The notes under the pieces: generated by a model
The model's database searches: none
Told to the model about the DNA's origin: nothing
The model's input: the letters and a program-made list of their open reading frames with translations, nothing else
Translations under genes and position numbers: made by a program
Assembly: GCF_001653515.1 (NCBI RefSeq)
Contig: NZ_LYOY01000029.1
Span: 1,302,001 to 1,366,000, forward strand
DNA from: Streptomyces sp. ERV7
GTDB taxonomy: Bacteria > Actinomycetota > Actinomycetes > Streptomycetales > Streptomycetaceae
Reading direction: 5' to 3'
DNA length: 64,000 bases
In this document: one piece after another, positions 39,396 through 47,770 of the stretch
Layout: the number at the start of each line of letters is the position of its first letter
How positions within the stretch are numbered: the first letter of the stretch is position 1

Positions 39396-40375
39396 GCGAC
39401 CGAACCCCGGCGACCGCAGCGAACCCGGACAGCGCCCGCGCCTCCCTGGAGGCTCTGCGCTCCGAGATCGCCAAGGCCGTGGTCGGCCAGGACTCCGCCG
39501 TCACGGGCCTGGTCGTGGCCCTGCTCTGCCGCGGCCACGTCCTCCTGGAAGGAGTGCCCGGCGTCGCCAAGACACTCCTGGTGCGCTCACTCGCCGCCTC
39601 GCTCGAACTCGACACCAAGCGCGTCCAGTTCACCCCCGATCTCATGCCCAGCGATGTCACCGGCTCGCTGATCTACGATGCCCGCACCGCCGAGTTCTCC
39701 TTCCAGGCCGGCCCCGTGTTCACCAATCTGCTGCTCGCGGACGAGATCAACCGCACACCCCCGAAGACCCAGTCCTCTCTCCTCGAAGCCATGGAGGAGC
39801 GGCAGGTCACGGTCGACGGCAGGCCACGGCCGCTCCCCGAGCCGTTCCTGGTCGCCGCGACGCAGAACCCCGTCGAGTACGAGGGCACCTACCCTCTGCC
39901 GGAAGCCCAGCTGGACCGCTTCCTGCTGAAGTTGACGGTGCCTCTGCCCTCGCGCGCGGACGAGATCAACGTCCTCGCCCGTCACGCCGAGGGCTTCAAC
40001 CCGCGCGACCTCCAGGCAGCCGGAGTCCGCCCGGTGGCGGGAGCCGCTGACCTCGAAGCCGCTCGCGCCGCCGTAGCCAAGACGTCGGTCTCCGCAGAGA
40101 TCACCGGCTATGTCGTCGATATCTGTCGTGCCACGCGTGAATCCCCCTCACTCAGCCTCGGTGTCTCTCCCCGAGGCGCCACCGCCCTGCTCTCCACCGC
40201 TCGCGCCTGGGCCTGGCTCACGGGCCGGGACTATGTCATCCCCGACGACGTAAAGGCCTTGGCCCTCCCCACACTTCGCCACCGCATCCAGCTGCGCCCC
40301 GAGGCCGAGATGGAGGGCGTCACCGCCGACTCCGTCATCACCTCGGTCCTCGCCCACGTCCCCGTCCCCCGCTGA
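39392..40375 (+). CDS. MoxR-family AAA+ ATPase
   Basis: The 327-residue protein is a MoxR ATPase, a chaperone-like AAA+ protein that usually matures or inserts partners with von Willebrand A domains. It shows Walker A GVPGVAKT at residues 54-61, Walker B LLLADEINR, sensor 1 (VAATQNPVEYEGTYPLPEAQ), the arginine finger region LDRFLLKL and a lid with SPRGATALL. The ATG at 39392 overlaps the DUF4350 stop as ATGA. The partner is probably the DUF58 protein encoded immediately downstream. Confidence 0.95.
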   Translation: MSDRTPATAANPDSARASLEALRSEIAKAVVGQDSAVTGLVVALLCRGHVLLEGVPGVAKTLLVRSLAASLELDTKRVQFTPDLMPSDVTGSLIYDARTAEFSFQAGPVFTNLLLADEINRTPPKTQSSLLEAMEERQVTVDGRPRPLPEPFLVAATQNPVEYEGTYPLPEAQLDRFLLKLTVPLPSRADEINVLARHAEGFNPRDLQAAGVRPVAGAADLEAARAAVAKTSVSAEITGYVVDICRATRESPSLSLGVSPRGATALLSTARAWAWLTGRDYVIPDDVKALALPTLRHRIQLRPEAEMEGVTADSVITSVLAHVPVPR

Positions 40376-40379
40376 GGCG

Positions 40380-41696
40380 GTGACCGTGGCTCTCACCGGA
40401 CGCACTGCACTGCTCGCTGCTCTCGGCTCCGTCCCCGTCGGCGTATGGGCCCCGAGCTGGGCGGGCATGCTCGCGGTCAACGCTCCCCTCACACTCGCAA
40501 TGATGTGCGACTACGCACTCGCCGCGCCAGTGCGAAAGCTTCAATTCACCCGAAACGGTGATACATCCGTTCGACTGGGTGACGCCGCTGAGGTCGTCCT
40601 CACCGTCACCAATCCCTCGGCCCGCCCACTGCGGGCCCAGCTCCGCGACGCCTGGCCGCCCAGCAGCTGGCCTTCCGGCGCCGAACAGGACGCCTCCCGG
40701 CACACGTTGACGGTTCCGGCCGGCGAGCGCCGCCGGGTCACCACAGCCCTGCGCCCGACCCGGCGCGGCGACCGCCGCTCCCAGCAGATCACCGTCCGCT
40801 CATACGGACCGCTCGGCCTCGTCTCCCGGCAGGGCAGCCACCGCGTCCCCTGGACCGTACGCGTCCTGCCGCCGTTCACCAGCCGCAAACACCTGCCATC
40901 CCGGCTGGCCCGGCTCCGCGAACTCGACGGCCGCACCAGCGTGTTGACTCGAGGAGAAGGCACCGAGTTCGACAGCCTGCGCCCGTACGTCCCCGGCGAC
41001 GACACCCGCTCCATCGACTGGCGCGCCACCGCCCGGCAGAACGCCGTCGCCATACGCACCTGGCGGCCCGAGCGCGACCGTCACATCCTCGTCGTTCTCG
41101 ATACGGGCCGTACGTCGGCGGGCCGCGTCGGCGATGTTCCCCGCCTGGACGCCGCCATGGACGCCACTCTGCTTCTGGCCGCCCTCGCCTCCCGCGCAGG
41201 CGACCGCGTCGACCTTCTCGCGTACGACCGCCGTGTACGAGCCCAGGTGCAGGGCCGCGCCGCCGGCGAGCTCCTGCCCTCTCTGGTCAACGCACTGGCG
41301 CCACTCGAGCCGGAGCTGGTGGAAACGGATGCCCGAGGCATGAGCGCCGCCGCGCTCGCCAATGCTCCTCGACGTTCCTTGATTGTCCTGCTGACGAGCC
41401 TGGACGCGGCTCCCGTTGAGGAAGGCCTGCTGCCGGTCCTCCCCCAGCTCACCAAGCGCCATACGGTCCTGGTCGCGACGATTGCCGACCCTCACATCAA
41501 GAAGATGGCGGAGTCACGGGGCACTGTGGACGCCGTTTACGAGGCGGCGGCTGCCAGTCGCACCCAGGAACAGCGTCGCCGAACGGCTGAGCAGCTGATG
41601 CGCCATGGCGTCACCGTCGTGGATGCCACCCCCGATGAACTCGCTCCAGCATTGGCCGACGCGTATCTGGAGCTGAAGGCCGCAGGCCGGCTCTGA
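40380..41696 (+). CDS. DUF58-domain protein, MoxR partner
   Basis: The 438-residue protein has an N-terminal hydrophobic region (ALLAALGSVPVGVWAPSWAG). An immunoglobulin-like stretch follows (AEVVLTVTNPSARPLRAQLR), then the DUF58 signature GTEFDSLRPYVPGDDTRSID plus WRATAR, then a von Willebrand A-like fold (HILVVLDTGRTSAGRVGDVP). It follows MoxR by 4 bp. The start is the GTG at 40380; another GTG lies two codons later. MoxR-DUF58-DUF4129-DUF4350 sets are widespread, but their cargo is undefined in actinobacteria. In the repaired order the rRNA operon and the SpoIIM/RDD pair follow this gene. Confidence 0.92.
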   Translation: MTVALTGRTALLAALGSVPVGVWAPSWAGMLAVNAPLTLAMMCDYALAAPVRKLQFTRNGDTSVRLGDAAEVVLTVTNPSARPLRAQLRDAWPPSSWPSGAEQDASRHTLTVPAGERRRVTTALRPTRRGDRRSQQITVRSYGPLGLVSRQGSHRVPWTVRVLPPFTSRKHLPSRLARLRELDGRTSVLTRGEGTEFDSLRPYVPGDDTRSIDWRATARQNAVAIRTWRPERDRHILVVLDTGRTSAGRVGDVPRLDAAMDATLLLAALASRAGDRVDLLAYDRRVRAQVQGRAAGELLPSLVNALAPLEPELVETDARGMSAAALANAPRRSLIVLLTSLDAAPVEEGLLPVLPQLTKRHTVLVATIADPHIKKMAESRGTVDAVYEAAAASRTQEQRRRTAEQLMRHGVTVVDATPDELAPALADAYLELKAAGRL

Positions 41697-41757
41697 TTCT
41701 CTATCTGGTCCCGTTTGGAGAAGGGAAGGGCGCCCGTTCTGAACGGGTCCTGAACGC

Positions 41758-41802
41758 AAAAATGCCTCAACCCCCGGCCCAAAAGGGCGCGGGGGTTGAG
41801 GC
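41758..41802 (-). terminator. Intrinsic terminator of the rRNA operon
   Basis: On the minus strand, after the 5S 3' end, GCCTCAACCCCCG and CGGGGGTTGAGGC form a stem of 13 bp with an inner GC-rich loop around TTTT. It is followed by ATTTTT (41763-41758). It is one of the few hairpins in the window with a proper T-run, as expected for an rrn operon. Confidence 0.85.
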
Positions 41803-41809
41803 TAAAGAT

Positions 41810-41829
41810 TGTTCGGCGGCGTCCTACTC
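41810..41829 (-). rRNA. 5S rRNA, last ~20 nt only
   Basis: On the minus strand GAGTAGGACGCCGCCGAACA matches the 3' end of actinobacterial 5S rRNA (which reads GGGAGAGTAGGACGCCGCCGAACA from memory). The sequence 5' of it (to the right) is glycosyltransferase coding sequence and does not continue the 5S. It is directly followed by the rrn-type terminator. With the 16S stub at 22.1 kb it marks the two ends of one rRNA operon whose body is missing. Confidence 0.8.
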
Positions 41830-44800
41830 CTGGCCGGCCGGTCCCTCGGGCTCCGCGGACGGGTCGGTACCGGCCGCCTCCGCCTCGGCCTCCGCCTGGG
41901 CGCGCAGACGGCGGGCCCGGCGGCCCTCGCCGTCCCGGGCCGGGGGCAGCACCGGCTGCTCCTCCTCGGGCAGGTCGTCGTCGATCCGGCGGCGTCGGCC
42001 CGGCAGGGCGAGCACGACGAGCACCAGGGCGAGGAACGACTGGGCCCAGATCCACGCGGTGTGGGTGAAGGGGGCGTCGTAGGTGATGTCCAGGCGGCCG
42101 CCGTCGGCGGGGAGTACGAAGCCCTGGGCCCAGCCGTCGACGGTGGTCTTCTTCAGCGGCTTGCCGTCGAGCGTCGCGGTCCAGCCGGGCGCGGCCCGGT
42201 CGGCGATCCGCAGGACGCGGCCGTCCGCACCGGCCGGGATCCTGGTGTGGACGTCGACCGGGTCGGCGGCGACGGCGACCGGCTCGGCGGCGCCCGCCTG
42301 GGCCGAGCCCGTCTGGGTCCCGGCGGCGGTGGTGGGCGGCATGATGACGGCGCGGGCGACCTGCCGGTCGACCCGCCACAGCGCGCTGCCGTCGAGCTGG
42401 CTCAGCCGGCTGAGGCCGGGGGTGGTGTCCAGGACCCGGCCGAAGGCACGGGGGGCTCCGTCGCGTACCAGCACATAGCGCACGGCGAAGCCGCTGAGCT
42501 GGGAGGACTGGTCGGCGCCGGATCCCGCGACCAGGTTGGCGACGACCTTGTCCAGGCGCGGGTCGCTGCCGCCGGAGGCGGCGAGTTCGGCGTCGCCGAG
42601 GCGGCCGCCGGAGCCGCGGACCAGGGTGTAGGAGACCTTGGCGGTCGAGGCGCCGCCCAGGACGAGGGTGCGGGCCTGGTCGCGGGTACCGCTCTCCTCC
42701 GCGACGAACGCGGGCACCTGCACCGGGTCGCGGCGCTCCAGCGGCCCGTCGGCGCCGCGCAGCATCCAGCCGCCCGCGGCGATCAGCGGGGCGGCCAGGG
42801 CGGCCAGGGCGATCAGCGCGGCGACCGGCTGGCGCCAGCCGAAGCCGTGGGCGGCGACGCGCTCCTTGGCGCCCTCGGCGCCGAGCACGGCGGCGGCGAT
42901 CAGGGCGAGGCCGTAGACGAGGGTGGCCGGGCCCGCCCAGCCGTTGTTGTTGGAGAGGGCGGCGAAGAGGAAGCCGGTGAGGGCGACGGCCCAGGCGGTG
43001 CGGATCGCGAACTCCCGCTCCCCGCGCAGCAGCGCGGCGAGCGCGGCCAGCACGAAGCCGACGAGGAGCAGTCCGCCGACCGTCTTGGGGCCGCCGGGGC
43101 TCGCGCCGAGCAGGTCGAGCGCGGAGGCCGAGCCCTTGCCGTACTCCAGACCGGCCTCGCGGAGGAAGCCGGACGGGCCGGTGAGCAGGGTCAGCGACCA
43201 GGGGGCGAGGACCAGGAGGGGGGTGCCGACGACGGCGAGCAGGCGCAGTCCGTAGGCGGTGAGGTCGTCGCGGCGCAGCGCGAGGACCGCCAGGCCCAGG
43301 AGTACGGCGACGGGCCAGACGACGGGGGTGAACGCCATGGCGGCGGTGAGCAGCAGGGCGTACGTCCAGGTCGCGCGCCACGAGCCGCGGCCTTCGCCGC
43401 GGAAGCCCGCGGCGGTGATGGCCGCGCGGGCCATCGGCGGCAGGAGTACGGCGAGGACGGCGGTGCCCAGGCGGCCGGTGGCGAGGGCGCCGGTGGCGGC
43501 GGGCAGGAAGGCGTAGGCGACGGCCGCCCAGGCGCGCAGCAGGCGCGACTCGACGAGCGGGCGCGAGGCGAAGTAGGCGGTGAGTCCGGCCAGCGGGACC
43601 GAGCAGACCAGCAGCAGGGTCAGGGCGAAGCCGGTGGAGCCGAAGCAGAGGGCGGCGAGGGCGGCGATGGCCGCGAGGTAGGGCGGGGCGGTCTGGGTAC
43701 CGCCGGTGCCGATGGGGTGCCAGGCGTCCGCGTAACGGCCCCACAGGTCGCCGACGCCCGAGGGCGCGGGCAGCAGGGCGCCGCCGGCCAGGGCGTTGCC
43801 GCCGAGCAGTTCGCGGCAGGCGGCCAGCGAGATCAGCAGGAGCAGGGCGAACAGGACGGGCGCGGGCTTGCGGGCGATCTTCTTCAGCCGCGCGAACTGC
43901 TCGATCTCCAGGAAGTCGGCGTCGTCGCCGCCGGGGCCGGACTCGACGGCGCCGTGCCGGGAGCCGCCGGTGTCCTCGGTGCCCGCGCCGAGGCTGGAGG
44001 CGACCTGCTCGACGGTGGCGCGGACGGTGGCGCCGGGCGGCGGGAAGAGCGGCCGCAGCTCGCTCGCCTCCACCGCGCTCTTGCCGCGCCTCTTGCGTCC
44101 GGCGAGGATCCGGCCGGGCCGCAGCAGGGTCGCGGACAGGCCCATGATCTCGTCCACGGCCTGGCCGGGCGCCTTGCCCACCAGATAGGCGAGGGTGCGC
44201 AGCACGGTGCCGACGAGGATGCGCAGGAAGACGTAGGGCAGTGCGGCGGGGCGCGAGTTGACGAGCATCGTGTAGACGGCGCCGGCCTTGTCGACCCGGT
44301 GCGGGTCGACGGCGGAGCGGCCCGCGCAGTCGACGGTCCGGCGCTCGCGGGCGGCGGCCTCGGCGTGCCGTACGACGGCTTCGGGGGCGACGAGGACGGA
44401 GTGGCCGGCGGCGTGCGCGCGCCAGCACAGGTCGACGTCGTCGCGCATCAGGGGCAGCCGGCGGTCGAAGCCGCCGAGTTCCTCCCACACGTCGCGGCGG
44501 ACCAGCATGCCGGCGGAGGACACCGAGAGGACCGGGCGGACCTGGTCGTGCTGGCCCTGGTCCTGCTCGCGCCGGTCCAGGCCGGTCCAGCGGCGGCCGC
44601 TGCGGGCGATGGAGACACCCACTTCGAGCAGCTGCTTGCGGTCGTACCAGCCGCGCAGCTTGGGGCCGACGACCGCGGCGTAGGCGTCGGAGTCGGCGAC
44701 GCGCAGCAGTTCGGCGAGGGCGTCGGGCGCGGGAGCGCAGTCGTCGTGCAGCAGCCAGAGCCACTGCACGGGCTCGCCGTGCGGCAGTTCGGGCAGGTCG

Positions 44801-45180
44801 TAGGTGTCGTCGCGCCAGCTGCGCGAGACGGGGTCCCAGCCGCTGGGGCGCTTCAGATACGGCAGCTCCTCCGGGCCGAGCACCCCCGCGGAGCGGACGG
44901 CCTCGTCGACGGCGGTGCCGAAGCCGGTGCGGCGCGCGAGGTGCAGCACGCGGTCGGCGCCCAGGGCCTCGGTGACCAGGCGGGCGGAGTCGTCGGCGCT
45001 GCCGGTGTCGGCCGCGTACGCGCTCTGCACGGGGCGTTCCTGGCCGAGCAGGCCGGCGAGGGCGTCGGGCAGCCAGCGCGCGCCGTCGTGCGAGACGAGC
45101 ACGGCGGTGACGACGTGTCTGGGGAACTCGGGGGTCGCGGCCTCGGAGTACGGGGCAGTCGACTGGCTGTGCACGGACAT
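41824..45180 (-). pseudogene. Large family-2 glycosyltransferase, C-terminus cut off
   Basis: The visible 1118 residues start with a GT2 catalytic domain (VVTAVLVSHDGARWLPDALA, WLWLLHDDCAPAPDALAELL, GGFDRRLPLMRDDVDLCWRA). A long region with about a dozen hydrophobic segments follows, then a beta-rich part (AAPGWTATLDGKPLKKTTVD) and a last membrane helix (SFLALVLVVLALPGRRRRID). It ends in an Ala/Glu-rich linker at GPAGQE and a stop whose TAG lies in the 5S-derived bases 41824-41826, so the stop is not native. The Gln/Tyr-rich tail that should follow is at 36081-36428. Actinobacterial relatives are cell-envelope glycan enzymes of the GlfT-like kind. Start ATG 45180 after GGAGG. Confidence 0.85.
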
Positions 45181-45270
45181 CGAGGTACGGGCCCCTCCGG
45201 CCGGGGTCCGGGGGTTGGGGGCCCCGGAGGCTGCTGTGCTGACTGGCAGCGCCCCACACTAATGGCTGGG

Positions 45271-45350
45271 GAACGCGGCGGTCCGCCGCGTTCGGGGGCC
45301 GGGTGGAACCGGAGGGGGCCCGGACGGGGTCCGGAGGGGGCAAAGCCCCC
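45271..45350 (-). terminator. Two hairpins downstream of whiB
   Basis: GAACGCGGCGG and CCGCCGCGTTC (45271-45281 and 45283-45293) form an 11-bp inverted repeat. GGGGGC-AAA-GCCCCC (45336-45350) forms a second hairpin 8 bp past the whiB stop. Either could end whiB transcription before the glycosyltransferase gene. Confidence 0.5.
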
Positions 45351-45357
45351 GAAAAAA

Positions 45358-45621
45358 CTAGACCGCCGCCTTCTTCAGGCGGCGGCGTTCACGCTCGGAC
45401 AGTCCGCCCCAGATGCCGAATCGTTCGTCATTCGCGAGGGCGTATTCGAGGCACTCGGAGCGGACTTCACAGGCGAGGCAGACCTTCTTGGCCTCCCGGG
45501 TGGAGCCGCCCTTCTCGGGAAAGAAGGACTCGGGGTCGGTCTGGGCGCACAATGCGCGCTCCTGCCAGCCGAGTTCTTCGTCCACATCGTCGACCAGCAG
45601 CTCCTGGAACACCTCGGTCAT
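45358..45621 (-). CDS. whiB: Developmental regulator WhiB
   Basis: WhiB is an iron-sulfur transcription factor that, with WhiA, starts sporulation septation in aerial hyphae. The 87-residue protein has the four cluster-ligating cysteines Cys25, Cys48, Cys51 and Cys57 (CLAC and SEC), the WhiB-type turn GIWGG at residues 69-73, and the basic C-terminal helix ERERRRLKKAAV. The ATG at 45621 follows GAGGGG and gives the standard 87-residue length; the longer open frame to 45723 is leader. The linkage to the glycosyltransferase-DUF5719 gene pair is typical of streptomycetes. Confidence 0.96.
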   Translation of the reverse strand: MTEVFQELLVDDVDEELGWQERALCAQTDPESFFPEKGGSTREAKKVCLACEVRSECLEYALANDERFGIWGGLSERERRRLKKAAV

Positions 45622-46041
45622 GTGCACCCCTCGTCTGTCTTTGCTGCCCCGTGATGCTGCCGCTACCGATTTCGGGCGAACGACACGAGTGAAATTACAA
45701 GTGTGCGGATCCGGGCCAGTCAAGCCGAGATCTGCTATTGGGCCCCGTATTCACTCTGCGGAACCAAGCCTATACGGAAAGTGTTCAAATCGGCAAAAAC
45801 CATGACACATGCCATTGGCTCAATCAGACCTCCCTCACCTGCCCAGAGAAGACGAGCCGAATATCGATCTTGTTGCGTCCGGACGGAGGAAGCGACTGGG
45901 ATCACAGTCCGGTCACGACGACACAACGGCGTTTGCTCACGCGGTTGCAGCGCCACATCTCCGGCGGCGTCTGTGCACAAACCTTTCTCCGTGCGCAGTA
46001 ACCGGATGAGGTGAAACATTACGGCCAAATCGGGTATTGAG
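45622..46041. other. whiB upstream region
   Basis: About 420 bases of unusually AT-rich sequence divergently upstream of whiB and of the cysteine dioxygenase leader. Beyond the promoter candidate at 45694-45723, no gene is supported. The length and base composition fit the long control region of a developmental gene. Confidence 0.45.
45694..45723 (-). promoter_or_regulatory. Possible whiB promoter
   Basis: On the minus strand TTGACT (45723-45718) is followed after 18 bases by TGTAAT (45699-45694), about 73 bp upstream of the whiB start. The region is clearly AT-richer than its surroundings. whiB is known to have a developmental promoter besides a constitutive one; which this is cannot be told. 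Confidence 0.4.
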
Positions 46042-46070
46042 TTGACAGCCGGGCTCTTCTTGGTCACCTT
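46042..46070 (+). promoter_or_regulatory. Promoter for a leaderless poly-cysteine ORF
   Basis: A perfect -35 TTGACA (46042-46047) is followed after 17 bases by CACCTT (46065-46070), which keeps the A at position 2 and T at position 6 of a -10 box. The A of the short-ORF ATG at 46078 lies 7 bases after the -10, exactly where transcription would start. The mRNA would therefore be leaderless. Confidence 0.55.
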
Positions 46071-46077
46071 TGACTGC

Positions 46078-46164
46078 ATGCCAGCGACCACAGCGCTCTT
46101 CGCGACCCACGTCCGTGGGTTCCGCAGCGCTGTCCAGGCGCGCTGTTGCTGTTCCAGCTGTTGA
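46078..46164 (+). CDS. Poly-cysteine leader peptide (putative attenuator)
   Basis: A 28-codon ORF begins MPATTALFATHVRG and ends ARCCCSSC-stop. Four of the last six codons are cysteine (TGT, TGC, TGT, then TGT after two serines). Cysteine is otherwise rare in this proteome, so a CCC run directly before a stop codon is hardly accidental. It has no ribosome-binding site, but its ATG coincides with the predicted transcription start. It ends 126 bp before the cysteine dioxygenase start. Leaderless poly-cysteine ORFs of this design act as cysteine-sensing attenuators upstream of sulfur genes in mycobacteria. The proposal here is by analogy; it is not in standard ORF calls because of its size. Confidence 0.65.
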   Translation: MPATTALFATHVRGFRSAVQARCCCSSC

Positions 46165-46283
46165 TGCCGTAGCGCTCCAGCCTTCTCAGCGTCATTTCCG
46201 GCCTTTTTGGGCCCTCGCGCATCCGTGCGCCCACGCCTTCGCGACACCCCGCACTCGTCATCGAGTCCCTGCCGAGGAACCAC
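46105..46283 (+). promoter_or_regulatory. Candidate alternative RNA structure hiding the cysteine dioxygenase ribosome site
   Basis: Three mutually competing segments are visible. ACCCAC (46105-46110) can pair with GTGGGT (46115-46120) inside the leader ORF. The same segment, extended as GTGGGTTCC (46115-46123), can pair (with one bulged G) with GGAACCAC (46276-46283), which overlaps the ribosome site GAGGAA of the downstream gene. This is what an attenuator acting on translation would need. I paired the bases by eye and have no folding energies. Confidence 0.35.
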
Positions 46284-46290
46284 CGCACCC

Positions 46291-46800
46291 ATGAACAGCG
46301 ACAGCGACCTGCAGATCGCCGGCGACCTCCTTGAGGTCCTGCACCTCCTCCAGCCCGCCCGCGAGCACCCGAGCACCGTCGCCGACTTCGTCGGCCTGGC
46401 CCGCTCCCTCGCCGCCGACCCCGCGCAGTGGGAGCCGCTCGTCCAGTACGACGCGACCAGCCGCTGGTACCACCGGCTGCGCACCGGACCCGGATACGAG
46501 GTGTGGCTGCTGTCCTGGGTACCCGGCCAGCGCAGCGGGCTGCACGACCACGGCGCCTCCTCGGGCGTACTGACCGTGCTCCAGGGCGAGTTGACCGAGC
46601 GCACCGAGCGCGGCACCCGCGCGCTGGCCGCCGGGGCCCAGCGCGTCTTCGCGCCCGGCTACGTCCACGAGGTCGTCAACGACTCCCTGGAACCGGCCGT
46701 CAGCCTGCACATCTACTACCCGGGCCTGACCGACATGCCGATGCACGCGAGCCAGTCCGCTCTGTCCACAGCCGCCGCCACGGATGTCGTACCCGCCTGA
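46291..46800 (+). CDS. Cysteine dioxygenase family protein
   Basis: The 169-residue cupin matches thiol dioxygenases that add O2 to cysteine to give cysteine sulfinate. The three iron-binding histidines are His85 and His87 in GQRSGLHDHGASSG and His126 in FAPGYVHEVVND. An arginine near residue 62 (RWYHRLRTGPGYEVWLLSW) and the tyrosines in SLHIYYPGL are placed like the substrate-binding residues. The ATG at 46291 follows GAGGAA. The upstream poly-cysteine ORF strongly supports cysteine as the relevant metabolite. fbiA follows within 13 bp, so the genes are probably cotranscribed. A related thiol substrate (for example 3-mercaptopropionate) cannot be excluded. Confidence 0.88.
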   Translation: MNSDSDLQIAGDLLEVLHLLQPAREHPSTVADFVGLARSLAADPAQWEPLVQYDATSRWYHRLRTGPGYEVWLLSWVPGQRSGLHDHGASSGVLTVLQGELTERTERGTRALAAGAQRVFAPGYVHEVVNDSLEPAVSLHIYYPGLTDMPMHASQSALSTAAATDVVPA

Positions 46801-46813
46801 CAGACTGCTGTAC

Positions 46814-47770
46814 ATGCGCATTGTGGTTCTGGCCGGCGGCATCGGCGGTGCCCGTTTCCTTCGCGGCCTCAAGCAGGCCGCGCCGGACGCGGACATCACG
46901 GTGGTCGGCAACACCGGTGACGATATCCATCTGTTCGGGCTGAAGGTCTGCCCCGACCTCGACACGGTGATGTACACCCTGGGCGGTGGCATCAACGAGG
47001 AGCAGGGCTGGGGCAGGACCGACGAGTCCTTCCACGTCAAGGAGGAGCTCGCGGCGTACGGGGTGGGACCCGAGTGGTTCGGCCTGGGCGACCGCGACTT
47101 CGCGACCCACATCGTCCGTACGCAGATGCTCGGCGCGGGCTATCCGCTGAGCGCGGTCACCGAGGCGCTCTGCGCCCGCTGGCAGCCGGGCGTCCGGCTG
47201 CTCCCGATGTCCGACGACCGGGTCGAGACGCATGTGGCCGTCGAGGCCGACGGGGAGCGGAAGGTCATCCACTTCCAGGAGTACTGGGTGAAGCTGCGGG
47301 CGTCCCTGGACGCGACGGCCGTGGTGCCGGTCGGGGCCGACCAGGCCAAGCCCGCGCCCGGCGTCCTGGAGGCCATCGCCGCCGCCGACGTGATCCTCTT
47401 CCCGCCGTCCAACCCGGTCGTCAGCGTCGGCACCATCCTGGCCGTGCCCGGCATCCGCGAGGCGATCGCGGAGGCGGGCGTCCCGGTGGTCGGGCTCTCC
47501 CCGATCGTCGGGGACGCGCCGGTGCGGGGCATGGCGGACAAGGTGCTCGCCGCCGTCGGCGTCGAGTCGACGGCCGCGGCGGTCGCCGAGCACTACGGGT
47601 CGGGGCTCCTCGACGGCTGGCTGGTCGACACGGTCGACGAGGCCGCCGTGGAGCGGGTCGAGGCGGCGGGCATCCGCTGCCGCGCGGTCCCGCTGATGAT
47701 GACGGATCCGGACGCGACGGCGGCGATGGCCCGCGAGGCGCTGACGCTGGCGGAAGAGGTGCGGGCATGA
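46814..47770 (+). CDS. fbiA: 2-phospho-L-lactate transferase (F420 biosynthesis)
   Basis: FbiA (CofD) joins the phospholactyl or phosphoenolpyruvyl group from an activated nucleotide to the deazaflavin Fo, making the F420 core. The 318-residue protein has the family start [20 protein letters not shown], the substrate loop [20 protein letters not shown], and [15 protein letters not shown] with [15 protein letters not shown]. An in-frame ATG at 46784 would overlap the preceding gene by 17 bp; the ATG at 46814 starts exactly at the conserved N-terminus. Its stop overlaps the fbiB start as ATGA. Confidence 0.95.
   Translation: MRIVVLAGGIGGARFLRGLKQAAPDADITVVGNTGDDIHLFGLKVCPDLDTVMYTLGGGINEEQGWGRTDESFHVKEELAAYGVGPEWFGLGDRDFATHIVRTQMLGAGYPLSAVTEALCARWQPGVRLLPMSDDRVETHVAVEADGERKVIHFQEYWVKLRASLDATAVVPVGADQAKPAPGVLEAIAAADVILFPPSNPVVSVGTILAVPGIREAIAEAGVPVVGLSPIVGDAPVRGMADKVLAAVGVESTAAAVAEHYGSGLLDGWLVDTVDEAAVERVEAAGIRCRAVPLMMTDPDATAAMAREALTLAEEVRA

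Noticed and set aside
41809..45654. A 1281-residue plus-strand open frame opposite the glycosyltransferase and whiB
   Set aside because: Antisense shadow with low-complexity Gly/Ala/Arg/Gln composition. The minus-strand frame has recognisable GT2 and membrane segments.
46784..46813. fbiA start at 46784
   Set aside because: It adds ten residues before the conserved start and overlaps the previous gene by 17 bp without a ribosome site; not excluded, only less likely.
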